Below are positions 50,766 through 59,489 of a stretch of 64,000 nt of DNA, piece after piece. Below the pieces are notes generated by a model. It saw nothing but the letters and a program-made list of their open reading frames with translations, was not told the DNA's origin and ran no database searches. The translations under genes and the position numbers were made by a program. The stretch comes from Shimia sp051201625 (GTDB taxonomy: Bacteria > Pseudomonadota > Alphaproteobacteria > Rhodobacterales > Rhodobacteraceae): the NCBI RefSeq assembly GCF_051201625.1, contig NZ_CP179203.1, positions 2,976,001-3,040,000 of the forward strand. The letters run 5' to 3'. Positions within the stretch are counted from its first letter, which is position 1. Every line of letters begins with the position of its first letter.

Positions 50766-52064
50766 TCAATTAGCCGTTTTTGCAAACCGCTCCAACAATT
50801 TATTACCTTCCCCTTCAATTACTGCAAATGCTGTATCGACATCGGTCTCACCCGCGAAAATGCGCCCGAACTCTCGGTTCATCACATCACGGATCTGAAC
50901 GTAGAAACCCATGCGATATCCCTTTGAGAACTCACCCGACGGCAACGACAGTTGCAAGATGCCAATTTCAGCCTGCGGTTTTTCATTGTAGTAGCCTTGA
51001 TCCTTGGCAAGGTCATAAGCTGCTGATGTGATCGGCACATAACCAGTCGACTGGTGCCAAAATAACTGAGTTTCAGCTGCCGATAAAAACTTGAAGAACT
51101 GTGCTGTAGCCAGATTTTCTGCTTCTGAGTGTCCGGTCATGGCAAAGAGTGCCGCACCACCAATGAACGTCGCTGTGGGCTCAGTGGTAATACTTTCCCA
51201 ATAAGGCAAATAGGTCGCATTAAACTCAAAGTCAGTCGACTTTAGCAAACCACCAAACGACCCGGACGAACCGAGCCACATCGCGACTTCACCGTTCTCA
51301 AATGGCGCCTGATTATCACCCCAACCGGCTCCGTAAAAACCATACCAGCCTTTGTCTAACCAACCCTTGGCAGCGGTATAATGCGACTTGATGGCGTCGT
51401 TGTTTACAAGGATTTTAGTGCCCTGTGATCCATCAAACCCATTGTTGTTCGTTGCAAATGGGATATTGTGGCGAGAGTGGAAATTCTCTGTCCAAATCCA
51501 TGGTGAATGAGACTGAGCCAGCGGAACGTAACCCGCACTCACTAACTTTGGCGCAATTGTTTCGAATTCTTCCCAAGTTTTTGGTGGCGAAACACCTGCC
51601 TTTTCCAGTGCGCCGACATTATAATACAGGATCGGCGTAGATGAATTGAACGGCATTCCAACCATTTTTCCATCGCTGTCTGCATAAAAATATCTGACGC
51701 CAGAAATGTAGTCATTTGCGTCGAAATCTATGCCAGCTTCTTTTATCAGGTCCTCAGCTGGGATGACAGCGCCCTTGGCGCCAATGATCGTCGCAGCACC
51801 GGCGTCGAAAACTTGTACGATATTTGGCTGTTCGCCTGCGCGGAACGCTGCAATTACCGATGTTAGGGTGTCTTCATAACCACCTTTATAGACAGGCGTC
51901 AAAACGACGTCTGACTGTGCCGCATTAAATTTTTCGGCGATGGCGTTGACCGTTTCACCAAGCTGCCCACCGTGGGCGTGCCACCATTCAATTTCGGTCT
52001 GGGCATATACCGGAGCGGTGAAAATGGTAGCGGCAACTGCCGCGTAAGTTATCATACGTTTCAT
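50766..52064 (-). CDS. ugpB: ABC transporter substrate-binding protein (UgpB type)
   Basis: About 432 residues. The Sec signal is MKRMITYAAVAATIFTAPVYAQ and the mature protein begins TEIEWWHAHGGQLGETVNAIAEKFN, very like UgpB. Further UgpB-like pieces are VQVFDAGAATIIGAKGAV, MPFNSSTPILYYNV, IWTENFHSRHNIPFATNNNGFDG and GGAALFAMTG. The open frame begins at 52124, but the ATG at 52064, after GCGAGGC, starts the signal peptide. First gene of the operon. Confidence 0.9.
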   Translation of the reverse strand: MKRMITYAAVAATIFTAPVYAQTEIEWWHAHGGQLGETVNAIAEKFNAAQSDVVLTPVYKGGYEDTLTSVIAAFRAGEQPNIVQVFDAGAATIIGAKGAVIPAEDLIKEAGIDFDANDYISGVRYFYADSDGKMVGMPFNSSTPILYYNVGALEKAGVSPPKTWEEFETIAPKLVSAGYVPLAQSHSPWIWTENFHSRHNIPFATNNNGFDGSQGTKILVNNDAIKSHYTAAKGWLDKGWYGFYGAGWGDNQAPFENGEVAMWLGSSGSFGGLLKSTDFEFNATYLPYWESITTEPTATFIGGAALFAMTGHSEAENLATAQFFKFLSAAETQLFWHQSTGYVPITSAAYDLAKDQGYYNEKPQAEIGILQLSLPSGEFSKGYRMGFYVQIRDVMNREFGRIFAGETDVDTAFAVIEGEGNKLLERFAKTAN

Positions 52065-52097
52065 AAAAGCCTCGCAAAGTTTGTTGGACTCCCGCAT

Positions 52098-52111
52098 TGT
52101 GAGCGGTAACA
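52098..52111. promoter_or_regulatory. Possible LacI-family operator upstream of ugpB
   Basis: TGTGAGCGGTAACA keeps the TGT-n-A-n-CG-n-T-n-ACA pattern of LacI/GalR-family operators, with the central CG. It lies 34 bases upstream of the ugpB start, in the region shared with the divergent phosphoesterase gene. I found no Pho-box-like repeat there. The cognate regulator is not in this window. Confidence 0.35.
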
Positions 52112-52213
52112 TATATTTCGCCAACCATTAAAAAGAGTCCACCCCTATTTAGCTGTTCTGGCTCAGGTGCATGCGTTAAAAGGTCCCTCCGTGCGCGAGA
52201 AAAGAGAATTTAA

Positions 52214-52975
52214 ATGCAGTTTCTTTACTTGACCGATCTGCACATGCGCGACCCTGCGAATTCTTGGGTGGATAACGAACGCGCCAATTTTTTTGCCTCC
52301 TGTCTGCGAGAATTGGCGCAAACCTATGCAGATGCTGAATTTTGCGTCGTGACCGGCGATCTGACGGACCAAGCCGAACCTATGGCTTACAGTTGGTTGT
52401 ACGAGCAATTCAAAGAACTCCCATTCCCAACCATCCCACTTCTTGGCAACCATGATGACCGCGAAGCATTTTGGCGCGAGTTTGGCGTCCATGGCAACAA
52501 TCAGGCAAACTTTGTTCAAAGCTTTAGACGAAGCGATAATGCATGCTTCATTTTTCTGGATACAATTAAACCCGGGTCAGACGCAGGTACACTGTGCGAT
52601 GCGCGACTCTTCTGGCTTGAGAAAATTCTGCAAGAAAACAGGGACGTTCCAGTATTTCTATTCATGCACCACCCACCATGCGAAATCGGCGACGTAATTA
52701 TGGATCCAATAAAGTTGGACAATCCCGCTGAATTGGGACGCTTGCTAAGCAATGCACGTAATGTACGTCACATATTTGTTGGGCACGTGCACCGAAATAT
52801 TACGACATCATGGGAAGAAATTCCGTTAACCAGTATTCCAGGACAAAGCTTGAATACCACATCAACCCACGTTGACTTTGGTTTAACGGCAGGAATCGTT
52901 GAATTTGAACGAGACTCAATTCAAGTTTCACAGGTGTCGTTCTCACATCGTGCTTCACTCAAAACGTTCCTCTAA
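52214..52975 (+). CDS. Calcineurin-type metallophosphoesterase (CpdA/GpdQ-like)
   Basis: A 253-residue two-metal phosphoesterase with all family motifs: D-x-H (TDLHMRD, residues 7-13), VTGDLTDQ, LGNHDDREAF, FMHHPPC and GHVHRN. Class III members cleave cyclic nucleotides or glycerophosphodiesters. Placed divergently from a ugp-type operon, a glycerophosphodiester or other small phosphodiester substrate is more likely than cAMP, but the sequence does not settle it. No signal peptide is seen, so it is cytosolic. Confidence 0.85.
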   Translation: MQFLYLTDLHMRDPANSWVDNERANFFASCLRELAQTYADAEFCVVTGDLTDQAEPMAYSWLYEQFKELPFPTIPLLGNHDDREAFWREFGVHGNNQANFVQSFRRSDNACFIFLDTIKPGSDAGTLCDARLFWLEKILQENRDVPVFLFMHHPPCEIGDVIMDPIKLDNPAELGRLLSNARNVRHIFVGHVHRNITTSWEEIPLTSIPGQSLNTTSTHVDFGLTAGIVEFERDSIQVSQVSFSHRASLKTFL

Positions 52976-53206
52976 ATGCTAATGGCAGCGGCCGATTAGT
53001 ATCGCCCTCGGATCGTTTATGTGGGAATAGTTGCCTTCTAAGACCAACCTTGCGTTAACTTGAGCAAGTTACGGTACAAAGTGTAGTTTTCTTTTGAAAA
53101 ACGCGCCATTTAGTTCTGAAGAAGGTTCATTCTGTCCGTCATCAGAGTTTTTGGTTCCAGAGGCCGCGTAAATTCGGCGAGTATCTGACTCATCTGGTTG
53201 ATAGTA

Positions 53207-54188
53207 TTATGCGGCGAGTTTGCGATGTTGCAAGCGCCGGTGTGCGAGTGTCTTTCGTTTGATCCTTTCTCTTTTGTTAATAATGGCTTGAGCGCGACCG
53301 AAGTAAACGTCTGACGGTGTGACGTTGTTAAGACTCTCGTGGTATCGCTGATGATTGTAGTGATCGACGAAGGCTTCGATCTGCGCTTCGAGATCGCCGG
53401 GCAAGAAGTAGTTTTCCAGCAGGATGCGGTTTTTCAGGGTTTGATGCCACCTGTCAATCTTGCCCTGTGTCTGGGGATGATACGGCGCACCGCGTGAGTG
53501 CTTCATTCCCTTGTCCTGCAACCATTTTGCCAAGTCGCCAGAGACGTAACTGGAGCCGTTGTCACTGAGTAGACGTGGCTTATGAATGACGTGAACCTGG
53601 TCGCAGCCTGACGCCTGCAAAGCCAAATCCAGCGTGTCTGTCACATCTTCAGCCTTCATGGTGGTGCAGAGCTTCCACGAGATGATGTAACGGCTGTAGT
53701 CGTCCAGGATCGTGCTGAGATAAAACCAGCCCCAGCCCAGAACCTTTAGGTAGGTGAAGTCAGTTTGCCAAAGCTGGTTTATTGCCGTGGTCTTGTCTTT
53801 AAACTCGCTGGCGGCTTTGATCACAATGAAAGCCGGGCTGGTGATCAGATCATGCGCTTTCAGTACGCGGTAAACCGAAGCCTCTGATACAAAGTAGCTT
53901 TCTGTATCCGTGAAGGTCACAGCGAGTTCCCGTGGCGAAAGCTCTGTTTCCTTCAAAGCCAGCTTGACGACTTTGCGCCGAACGTCGTCCGGGATGCGGT
54001 TCCAAACGTGCTTTTGGCTTGGGAGATTGATCTCTTAACCCAGCTTCGCCGCGCTGCTGATACCGGTCATACCACCGGTAAAAGGTCGTGCGCGGGATGC
54101 CGAGCTTGGCCAGCGTCTGTCTCGCTGACAAATGAGAGCCCTCCACCAGCCGGATGATCTCCAGCTTCTCAGATGCGGGATACCTCAT
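53207..54188 (-). pseudogene. IS3-family transposase orfB, frameshifted
   Basis: From ATG 54188 the frame encodes the orfB-type N terminus (ASEKLEIIRLVEGSHLSARQTLAKLGIPRTTFYRWYDRYQ) up to SPKPK near 54008. The continuation WNRIPDDVRRKVVKLALKETELSPRELAV lies one frame over and reads through the DDE integrase core to 53207 (QLWQTDFTYLK, LLSDNGSSY, GAPYHPQTQGKIDRWHQTLK with the catalytic D, D and E). A one-base insertion around 54000-54008 explains it. The catalytic core is otherwise complete. Confidence 0.8.
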
Positions 54189-54559
54189 TCTTGGTCGCCC
54201 CCATCGTCGGTCATGCTTTTTTTGAGAAGACGCAGTTCCAGCGTTTGCTCGGCCACAACCTCCTTCAGGTCGCGGGCTTCGCGGCGTAGGTCTTTAACCT
54301 CGTCGGTGTTTGCAGCACGCGTTGTATCGCCCGCCAGACGTCGCTTGCCAGCTTCCATGAAGTCCTTGGACCATTTGTAATAAACGCCCTGGGAAATCCC
54401 TTCCCGACGGCACAGCTCAGCAATGCTGTCCTCCCCACGCAGGCCGTCCAAGACGATCCTGATCTTCTCTTCAGAGGAATACTGTTTGCGGGTCGCCCGC
54501 TTGATATCTTTGACGATCTTCGCGCCAAGGCTTTTGCGTGTTCCGGTTGTTTGTCTCAT
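54185..54559 (-). CDS. IS3-family transposase orfA (HTH protein)
   Basis: About 124 residues with a helix-turn-helix (EEKIRIVLDGLRGEDSIAELCRREGISQGVYYKWSKDF) that binds the element ends, followed by a charged coiled-coil-like region (DEVKDLRREARDLKEVVAEQTLELRLLKKSM) for dimerisation. The ATG at 54559 follows GAGGAG by seven bases and is preferred to the upstream start at 54607. Its stop overlaps the orfB start (ATGA). Confidence 0.8.
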   Translation of the reverse strand: MRQTTGTRKSLGAKIVKDIKRATRKQYSSEEKIRIVLDGLRGEDSIAELCRREGISQGVYYKWSKDFMEAGKRRLAGDTTRAANTDEVKDLRREARDLKEVVAEQTLELRLLKKSMTDDGGDQE

Positions 54560-54924
54560 CTTCCACTCCTCAGTGGTTACGATGAGCCAGAAACACTCTC
54601 TTATCAAATCACGCTATTTGGACCCATAGGCGCTGATGTCAGACACCGCGTTACATACATTTGGTGATCGTGGGTTAACACATTTTGAAGCACCGTTAAT
54701 TAGTACTAAACACTTCCAGCGCTCGGAATTTAATTTCTCCTTAGGCCCCTAATTTATTGAAAAGGGTTTGAAATTACCCCTATTGGAATGAATGCGCGCG
54801 TGAAGTATTCTATAAAATTGGTCAAACTTTTTTATTTTGCTTGAAATAATAAAATACCATTCCCTTGCCTAATTACAAAATTCCGCTATCACTGCATAGC
54901 GAGGACTAATCAAGGAAAGCGCCA

Positions 54925-55323
54925 GTGATTATGGAACGATTTTTAAAAATGGGTGGACTGTTGTCAGCCATGGCGATCATTACAGGTTGTAGTACTCCAA
55001 GGGAAACTTGCATAGCCGCTGCCACTAGCGAATACAATAACGCTAAAAATGAAATTTCGGAAACAAGTCAGAATATTTCTCGGGGTTACGCCGTACACAC
55101 TCAACGCGTGCCATACACCTACCAGGGCACTTGTTATGATTATTATACGACTTCATACTACAACTGCCCACAAACGGGTTACAGAACAGATGAAACGCCT
55201 GTTTCAATCGATACGGGTGCTGAAAAAGCAAAGCTTTCAAAATTGAAGAAGCAGTTACCGAAATATGAAGCTCAGGCATCAGCTGGAATAAAGCAATGCG
55301 TTGCAATGTATCCTGACACTTAA
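54925..55323 (+). CDS. Small lipoprotein of unknown function
   Basis: A 132-residue protein with a lipoprotein signal (MERFLKMGGLLSAMAIITGC, lipobox IITGC with the lipidated cysteine, then STP). The mature part has a short helix-forming region, a Tyr/Cys-rich middle (YTYQGTCYDYYTTSYYNC) whose cysteines could pair, and a Lys-rich coiled-coil-like C-terminal part. I do not recognise the family. The GTG at 54925 lies seven bases after AAGGAA and is the likely start; an ATG at 54931 is spaced too far. It should be membrane-tethered in the periplasm. It stands alone beside the IS element. Confidence 0.65.
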   Translation: MIMERFLKMGGLLSAMAIITGCSTPRETCIAAATSEYNNAKNEISETSQNISRGYAVHTQRVPYTYQGTCYDYYTTSYYNCPQTGYRTDETPVSIDTGAEKAKLSKLKKQLPKYEAQASAGIKQCVAMYPDT

Positions 55324-55631
55324 TAACAAATTCAACTAAATTGAATTAAACCAAGTTTAATGTTTAATTAATTCGTGTTTCGACAACGCTAATTGGAATA
55401 GAGCGCAGGAAATATCTTTTAAATAAATTTGATATTAAAAAATCATGCCAACAAAAATGGCCTCTGCTCTGAGGCATTATTATTTGAGTCGACACATTAC
55501 GCTTGACCACACCTTTAACCACAAGCTGTTCAATTTCGCCCATCTAAGGTTGGAACGGTAAACATTAAAAAAAACTTCTGTTTTAAAATTAATGGTATCC
55601 GTTGCGAGTTCAGCAATATTTCATAGCTGGC
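55324..55631. other. AT-rich intergenic, nothing recognised
   Basis: About 310 bases between the lipoprotein and the convergent alcohol dehydrogenase. The part after the lipoprotein stop is very AT-rich with a TTTAAT/ATTAAA dyad near 55350-55370. No firm terminator or gene is visible. Confidence 0.4.
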
Positions 55632-56780
55632 CTATCCAAGGCAGGTCAAAAGAAGTTTTGTTGTATTTTCTTTTGTCATCTCGACAGGATTACCCCCAGT
55701 GCTTGGATCAGCAAGTGCACCGGAAACAATACGATCGACATCAGGATCTTTGACGCCCAAATCCATTAAAGTTTTTGGAATGCCCAGCGATGCGTTCAGA
55801 TCGTTTACATACGCACAGAACCCATCAAATCCGCCGTTTATCCCCAGATAGTCGGAAGCTCGAGAAATTACTCCTGTTATTGCAGATTTGTTGAATTGCA
55901 ATACCGCAGGCATACATACCGCGTTCGTTGTACCGTGGTGAGTATGATGCATTGCACCAATAGGATGCGATAGGGCGTGTATCGCACCCAAGCCTTTTTG
56001 AAATGCTGTGGCACCCATCGCAGCTGCAGACATCATGTGCGCCCTAGCCTCAATATCCATACCATCATTAAAAGCCCTTGGGAGATACTCCTTAACTAAG
56101 CGCATCCCTTCTAGCGCCATTCCTTGTGACATTGGATGATAATGCGGCGAACAGAAAGCCTCCACACAATGGGCGAACGCGTCAAGACCAGTACCTGCGG
56201 TGATGAAATTCGGCATTCCCAAAGTCAGTTCTGGATCACAAATGACCACACTAGGTAGCACCTTGGGGTGAAAAATGATTTTCTTTTCTTGCGTCAACGA
56301 ATTGGTGATGACAGAGGCGCGCCCAACTTCAGACCCCGTTCCGGCCGTTGTTGGGACGGCTACAATTGGGGCTATGCCGTCAACATCAGCGCGGGTCCAC
56401 CAGTCATCAATATCTTCAAAATCCCAAAGTGGACGGGTTTGCCCTGCGAGGAAGGCAACGAGTTTACCAAGATCTAAACCAGAGCCGCCACCAAATGCAA
56501 TTACCCCATCGTGGCCACCTTCTTTAAAACTTCTGACGCCCGCGTCAGCATTTTTTTCGTTTGGGTTTGGATCAACATCGGCAAACATCGCACGCCCGAG
56601 TCCCGCTCGAGCGAGCAGATCCAATGTTTTGGTAGTTATTCCCATCTCGGCCAAACCACGGTCTGTAATCAACAATGGTTTTTTGATACCCGCTGTTGCA
56701 CACGCATCAGCAATTTCAGAGATCCGCCCTGCTCCAAATCGAATTGACGTTGGATAAGACCAGTTGGCTACAATGCTCAT
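55632..56780 (-). CDS. Iron-containing alcohol dehydrogenase
   Basis: A 382-residue group III (iron) alcohol dehydrogenase. NAD-binding GGGSGLDLGK near residue 97, the AVPTTAGTGSEVGR signature, and iron ligands in TGTGLDAFAHCVEAF and HALSHPIGAMHHTHHG are present. It interconverts an alcohol and an aldehyde or ketone with NAD. It follows the aldehyde dehydrogenase gene by four bases, so the pair would turn an alcohol into an acid. Nothing in the genes fixes the alcohol. Confidence 0.9.
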   Translation of the reverse strand: MSIVANWSYPTSIRFGAGRISEIADACATAGIKKPLLITDRGLAEMGITTKTLDLLARAGLGRAMFADVDPNPNEKNADAGVRSFKEGGHDGVIAFGGGSGLDLGKLVAFLAGQTRPLWDFEDIDDWWTRADVDGIAPIVAVPTTAGTGSEVGRASVITNSLTQEKKIIFHPKVLPSVVICDPELTLGMPNFITAGTGLDAFAHCVEAFCSPHYHPMSQGMALEGMRLVKEYLPRAFNDGMDIEARAHMMSAAAMGATAFQKGLGAIHALSHPIGAMHHTHHGTTNAVCMPAVLQFNKSAITGVISRASDYLGINGGFDGFCAYVNDLNASLGIPKTLMDLGVKDPDVDRIVSGALADPSTGGNPVEMTKENTTKLLLTCLG

Positions 56781-56784
56781 GTTC

Positions 56785-58164
56785 TCAAGCTTTCTTCAAA
56801 TGATAAGATTTTGGGCGAGTTAAGTTGTGATAGCCAACAATCGACAAACCTCCACCGCGACCGGTATCCTTGCAGCCAGTCCAACAGAGGCTTGGATCAA
56901 GGTAGTCAGCTCGGTTCAAAAACACGGTGCCCGTTTCAATCTGATCTGCGATAACTTCAGCGCGTGCGGTATCTTTAGTCCAAAGCGAGGCGGTCAACCC
57001 AAAGTCACTATCATTCATTAACCGGATTGCTTCGGCATCATCTTTTACCGGCATAATTCCCACCACCGGGCCGAAACTTTCTTCTCGCATCACACGCATG
57101 TCGTGGGTCACATTAGTAAGAATTTGAGGCATCAAATATGCGCCACCATCCTCCGGGAAGTCTTTGGGATCAATGTGCGCCTTCGCCCCACTTGCTAGCG
57201 CATCTGCCGTCTGCCCCCTGACCAAATCAGCAAACCGCACACTTGCCATGGGACCAAGAGTTGTCTCCGCATCCAGCGGATTGCCTAACTTGTAACTACT
57301 TACAATAGCCACAGCCCCATCAACAAATGCATCGAATAAGCTCTGATGAACATATATTCGCTCTATTCCACAGCAGCACTGACCGGAATTGAACATCGCT
57401 CCATCAATCAAAGTAGCCACGGCTGCGTCAATATCGGCATCCTCCATCACATATCCGGGGTCTTTGCCACCAAGTTCAAGGCCAATACCGGTGAAAGTTC
57501 CCGCAGCTGCGCGTTCAATGACTTTGCCGCCATTAACGGAGCCAGTGAAATTTACAAAACCAAAACTTTTCGAAGCTATGAGACTTGCGGTAGTGTTATG
57601 GTCCAAGAATACGTTTTGAAAGACATCCTCCGGAACGCCTGCCGCATGAAATGCCGCTGCCATCCGTTCGCCGACCAAAATCGTTTGAGACGCATGTTTC
57701 AATAAAACTGCATTCCCCGCGATAAGTGCAGGTGCAACCGTGTTGATCGCAGTCATGTATGGGTAGTTCCAAGGCGCTATGACTAATACAACCCCGTGCG
57801 GGACCCGTTTAATATAGCGCTTGAAACCCTCATCATCCGAAATCTGGATATCAGACAAAGCTCTTTCCGCGATGCTCGCCATATAGCTTGCTCGTTCATT
57901 GAAACCGCCAAACTCTCCACCATAGCGGGTGGGACGGCCCATCTGCCACGCAAGTTCTTGCACAATCTCATCGTTTTGCTCCCCAATTTTTGCAACACCA
58001 GCCATGACTAATGCAGCACGATCGGAAATGGGCATCTCTGCCCATTCTCTTTGAGCTTTGTTTGCCCGTAAAACGGCAGCAAGAGCATCGCCTTGCGACA
58101 GCGTCTCACGTCTTGCGTAGATCGACCCATCAATGGGCGAGATACATGTGTTCGTCATCGTCAT
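56785..58164 (-). CDS. NAD(P)-dependent aldehyde dehydrogenase
   Basis: A 459-residue aldehyde dehydrogenase. Catalytic residues are visible: N133 in APWNYP, K156, the general base E230 in GLELGGKDPG and the nucleophile C264 in NSGQCCCG, where three cysteines stand together. Late EESFGPVVGI and NDSDFGLTASLW motifs are typical. It oxidises an aldehyde to the acid, probably the product of the alcohol dehydrogenase four bases downstream. Both genes lie downstream of, and in the same direction as, the TRAP operon but are separated from it by a likely terminator. Confidence 0.9.
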   Translation of the reverse strand: MTMTNTCISPIDGSIYARRETLSQGDALAAVLRANKAQREWAEMPISDRAALVMAGVAKIGEQNDEIVQELAWQMGRPTRYGGEFGGFNERASYMASIAERALSDIQISDDEGFKRYIKRVPHGVVLVIAPWNYPYMTAINTVAPALIAGNAVLLKHASQTILVGERMAAAFHAAGVPEDVFQNVFLDHNTTASLIASKSFGFVNFTGSVNGGKVIERAAAGTFTGIGLELGGKDPGYVMEDADIDAAVATLIDGAMFNSGQCCCGIERIYVHQSLFDAFVDGAVAIVSSYKLGNPLDAETTLGPMASVRFADLVRGQTADALASGAKAHIDPKDFPEDGGAYLMPQILTNVTHDMRVMREESFGPVVGIMPVKDDAEAIRLMNDSDFGLTASLWTKDTARAEVIADQIETGTVFLNRADYLDPSLCWTGCKDTGRGGGLSIVGYHNLTRPKSYHLKKA

Positions 58165-58371
58165 TTAGCCTTTTCGAAACGCTGTGCATTTCCCAATTGT
58201 TTATGATGCAGTCAAATTGTTCATTCTACCGCTTGGTACTATTCTTTGAACGATTTGCGACATATTTCCCCAGAGGAACTCATAGAAGCGCAAAATCTCG
58301 CAGTGCCTAGAGTGCAGCGAAGGGCCGACTAAGTATAATCAGGTATGTCTAATCAACACAATTTTTGGAAA

Positions 58372-58396
58372 TGAGGGCAACCAAGGGCCGCCCTCA
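58372..58396 (-). terminator. Probable terminator after the second TRAP operon
   Basis: Read on the minus strand, TGAGGGC and GCCCTCA form a perfect 7-bp stem with an 11-base loop, 15 bases after the binding-protein stop, followed by TTTCCAAAAATTG. The T-run is short, so termination may be partial. Confidence 0.55.
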
Positions 58397-58411
58397 AATA
58401 TTCGGATACAT

Positions 58412-59443
58412 TTAGCCGTAACGGTACGGACGACCTGCTTTTACCATATCAGCGTTGTACTGTTTGAAGATGTCAACCACACGGCGTTTAACGTCAGATT
58501 CTGCCGCAATTTCTTCCCAGAACTCTTGTGCTGCGGCCTCGACTGTAGCCCACTCGTCATCGGGAATAGTTGTCAGTTCCATCTTAGTGCCATTCACACG
58601 CAGGTTGGCTTCACCTCCCCAGTACCACCACTGACGGTAGTAGTGTGACTGGTCACAGCAAACTCGGAATAGTGTTTGCAAATCCTCAGGCAATTCATTC
58701 CACCGTTCCATATTAGCAAAGAACGAGCCTGCCCAAGCGCCAGAAATATTGTTGGTCAAGAAGTAATTAGTCACGTCAGCCCAACCTACGGTGTAGTCTT
58801 CTGTGATACCCGACCATGCGATGCCATCTAGCTCGCCAGTTTGAACCGCAACTTCGATATCTTCCCATGGCAGGTTCACGGGAACAACGCCGAACTTGGA
58901 CATGAACCGACCAGCTGTTGGGAATGTGAATATGCGCTTACCTTTCAGATCAGCAAGGCTGCGGATCGGGTCTTTGGTCGCAAAGTGACATGGATCCCAT
59001 GCACCCGCAGAGATGTGTTTGACGCCAACTTTACTGTATTCCTCATCCCAAATTTCGTTCAAACCATATTGGTTAAATAGCACTGGGACGTCGAGCGAGT
59101 AACGCGAACCAAACGGGAAGTATCCACCGAAAACTGTCACGTCAGTCGGAGAGGCCATTGAGTCGTCATCAGACTGAACCGCATCAATTGTGCCGCGCTG
59201 CATGGCTTGAAATAATTCACCAGTTGGGACTAGTTGGTCCGCAAAAAAGAGTTCTATTTGCATGCGATCCCCCGCAATTTTGTTGAACATCTCAACTGCG
59301 GGTACAATCACCTCTGCCGCTAGTGCTGCGCCAGCGTAGGTTTGCATTCTCCACTTAATAGTGTTTTGCGCCAAAGCTGGCGTCGCCAGTGCTGCCGCTG
59401 GGGCAACAGCTGCCCCCTGAATAAACTTACGTCTTGAAGTCAT
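58412..59443 (-). CDS. TRAP transporter substrate-binding protein with Tat signal
   Basis: About 343 residues. The N terminus MTSRRKFIQGAAVAPAAALATPALAQ has the twin-arginine motif, so it is probably exported folded. The body follows the TakP/FcbT-type TRAP binding proteins: WRMQTYAGAALAAEVIVPAV, QRGTIDAVQS, DLKGKRIFTFPTAGRFMSKFG and QTGELDGIAWSG. Such proteins bind 2-oxo acids or other carboxylates, often with a metal ion. The frame is open to 59509, but the ATG at 59443 after AGGAGAG is the true start. Last gene of the operon. Confidence 0.9.
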   Translation of the reverse strand: MTSRRKFIQGAAVAPAAALATPALAQNTIKWRMQTYAGAALAAEVIVPAVEMFNKIAGDRMQIELFFADQLVPTGELFQAMQRGTIDAVQSDDDSMASPTDVTVFGGYFPFGSRYSLDVPVLFNQYGLNEIWDEEYSKVGVKHISAGAWDPCHFATKDPIRSLADLKGKRIFTFPTAGRFMSKFGVVPVNLPWEDIEVAVQTGELDGIAWSGITEDYTVGWADVTNYFLTNNISGAWAGSFFANMERWNELPEDLQTLFRVCCDQSHYYRQWWYWGGEANLRVNGTKMELTTIPDDEWATVEAAAQEFWEEIAAESDVKRRVVDIFKQYNADMVKAGRPYRYG

Positions 59444-59489
59444 GCTTTCTCTCCTTGGTTTGTGGTTTGCCACTTTTTTTGTGGTTCTG

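Larger units (their letters stand above)
53133..54645 (-). mobile_element. IS3-family insertion sequence, transposase frameshifted
   Basis: A 1,513-base element bounded by imperfect inverted repeats of about 27 bases, starting TGTCCGTCATCAG at the left end and TGTCTGACATCAG at the right end read inward. It contains an orfA-type gene and an orfB-type transposase overlapping by four bases. I see no matching short direct repeats in the flanks (ATTC on the left, CCGC on the right), so the element may have recombined or lost its target duplication. The orfB frame is broken, so it probably cannot move by itself. Confidence 0.75.
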
